64,000 nucleotides of DNA from Formicarius rufipectus (Eukaryota > Chordata > Aves > Passeriformes > Formicariidae), in contig VXAU01003163.1 of NCBI GenBank assembly GCA_013399695.1, positions 649,790 through 713,789 on the forward strand, in the 5' to 3' direction. How positions within the stretch are numbered: the stretch's first letter is position 1; each line of letters opens with the position of its first letter. The notes beneath the pieces are model-generated. The model searched no databases. It worked only from the letters and a program-made list of their open reading frames with translations, and was not told where the DNA came from. Made by a program: the position numbers and the translations under genes. Below, in pieces: positions 62,576 to 64,000 of this stretch.

Positions 62576-64000
62576 TAGACCATAAAGCAAGGAAATCCTG
62601 TTGTTAGAACGTGGTATGAGAAGTAGTCAAGGAGGTAGGTGGTCACAGGATTCAAAAGGCAGTTTGTATCTAAATACATCTTGAACTGTCTTTGACTCCG
62701 TAGCTTTACTTTTGGGAGGGGGAAACAAGGTGTTGGAAAAATCAGTTGTTTATAAGAGTTCAAAGAATTTCAACTGAAATTTCAGTATGAAAACATACTG
62801 AAAGCAGAAAGAAAGGTCTTCTGTTGCCCAGACACACACACACAGGTGAGGCCAAACCCAAGAAGATGCACTAAGAGCACAAATTACAGCCATACATCAA
62901 AGCACTACTTAGCCAGTATCCTATTTCTGTCACGTACTGGTAGGAGATGCTATGGAAGAGCAGAGGAACAGGGCAAGGAAATAATGCTATATCCTCAACA
63001 TCTTTTCCCACTTCCACCTAAACACAGGTTAGGGGTTTCCTAAATCTAGAGGTGGTGTCTTTGCAATCAACAGACCTACCTTTCTTCTTAATTTTGTCTA
63101 AGCATTTACTGAAATCATGTTTAGCTACAAGAAAACTTCTCATCTCAGGCCAAGCCTACAAAAAACTCTTGCCAGCTGAAATGTTAGCTTGTGGTGAAAG
63201 TTTAAAATCAGCACTTAGTAAGTTTTTCTACTTGTACAGCTGACTTCCTTTTGAAGAAGTATTAGAAAACAAGACATAATTAAAAGGTTTTCTAGTTCAG
63301 ATATCCTAGCAAGACTATTCTGGACTTAAGAAAAACAGCCAGATGACAAAAACATATTTAATAGCACCCACAGAAATTAAACATTCTAATATAAATATGT
63401 ATGTTCCTTTTGGTATTTCATTATTAAAAAAAAAAAAGAGCTAAGCTTTTCCAGATTTCATTTTGTGTGAATCATATGCTTTATTTTCAGAAACTGAATG
63501 TTACTCCCACTAGCCTCATCTCAACTATCCTTGAAGCATAATACTTACACCACAAACTATTTCTTTGGGTCCTGGAATAACTGAACAGTGCTTTATGCCT
63601 TCTCTTTGTTATGTGCAAACAAAACACTAGTCCCCTCCAGGCAAAAAAACCCCAGACTTACTGGTTCTATGGACGTGACAAGAAACTCAAAGGTAGCATA
63701 AAGTTACTGCATAACAGAAATCAGAACCATAGTCAGTTTTAATGCATTGAAATAAGCAGATAAATTAAAACAAAAACATTAACACAGTTTACAGACAGGG
63801 TCATGAGAAGACTTGAGGTCAAGTTTTGATTTTCACACAAACCAAATTGCTGAGAAATAATCACAGTTACCAGTTTCATAGTCTGGATTCAACTCTTGTA
63901 AAGGATGTACTTTAAAGAAACAACTGCATTTTCTGCAAGTACCTGTTTTGCTTTACCTATGAACCTATTGCACCTCTAAAGTGGCCAGAAAGAACAAAAC

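Larger units (their letters stand above)
59494..64000. other. Intergenic DNA
   Basis: No gene recognised. Holds a CR1 scrap (60681-60772), an A/C-rich low-complexity tract (62441-62575) and scattered short A runs. In mammals CDKN2AIP lies beyond the claudins, but no exon of it is seen before the window ends. Confidence 0.6.

Noticed and set aside
1..64000. CRISPR arrays, bacterial operons, tRNA or rRNA genes
   Set aside because: No regularly spaced repeats, no tRNA-like or rRNA sequence seen; exon-intron structure shows a vertebrate locus.

Overview
The window looks like a bird nuclear genome. It has large AT-rich introns, fragments of CR1 LINEs, two solo LTRs of the avian ERVL type, and a gene order matching the vertebrate WWC2 - CLDN22/CLDN24 neighbourhood (human 4q35). 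Assignments to named genes and repeat families rest on recognising the translated or nucleotide sequence; no search was run. A songbird or close relative is my guess from the LTR types, with low certainty.

Region 1 (1-46770, + strand) holds the last 19 coding exons of WWC2, the paralogue of KIBRA/WWC1. All 18 introns inside the window are GT-AG and every splice phase closes, giving 1009 residues plus a stop. The fragment runs from the first coiled coil through a serine-rich linker, a C2 domain, an acidic linker, an aPKC-binding-like basic segment and a last coiled coil to a C-terminal ADDV (PDZ-ligand type). The two N-terminal WW domains and the first ~180 residues lie upstream. Region 2 (46771 to ~50340) is WWC2 3'UTR and intergenic DNA.

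Region 3 (50348-52655, - strand) is a tandem claudin pair of the CLDN22/CLDN24 group, tail-to-tail with WWC2. The distal copy (52002-52655) is an intact single-exon claudin of 217 codons. The proximal copy (50348-50835) is a clear pseudogene with a lost start, two stops, frameshifts, deletions and a truncation at a poly-A tract. By position it is the CLDN22 counterpart.

Region 4 (52656-64000) has no recognised gene. It holds an ERVL-type LTR, a CR1 scrap and low-complexity A/C-rich DNA; the next conserved neighbour (CDKN2AIP in mammals) is not reached.

WWC2 is a cytoplasmic scaffold of the Hippo pathway and the claudin is a tight-junction membrane protein. Their adjacency is old synteny, not an operon. 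The most useful observations are the decayed claudin, the CpG-rich pocket just after a WWC2 exon (7077-7222), the exact 5-bp target duplication around an intronic LTR, and the uniform antisense orientation of all recognised CR1 and LTR insertions. I found no evidence of a wholly new system.
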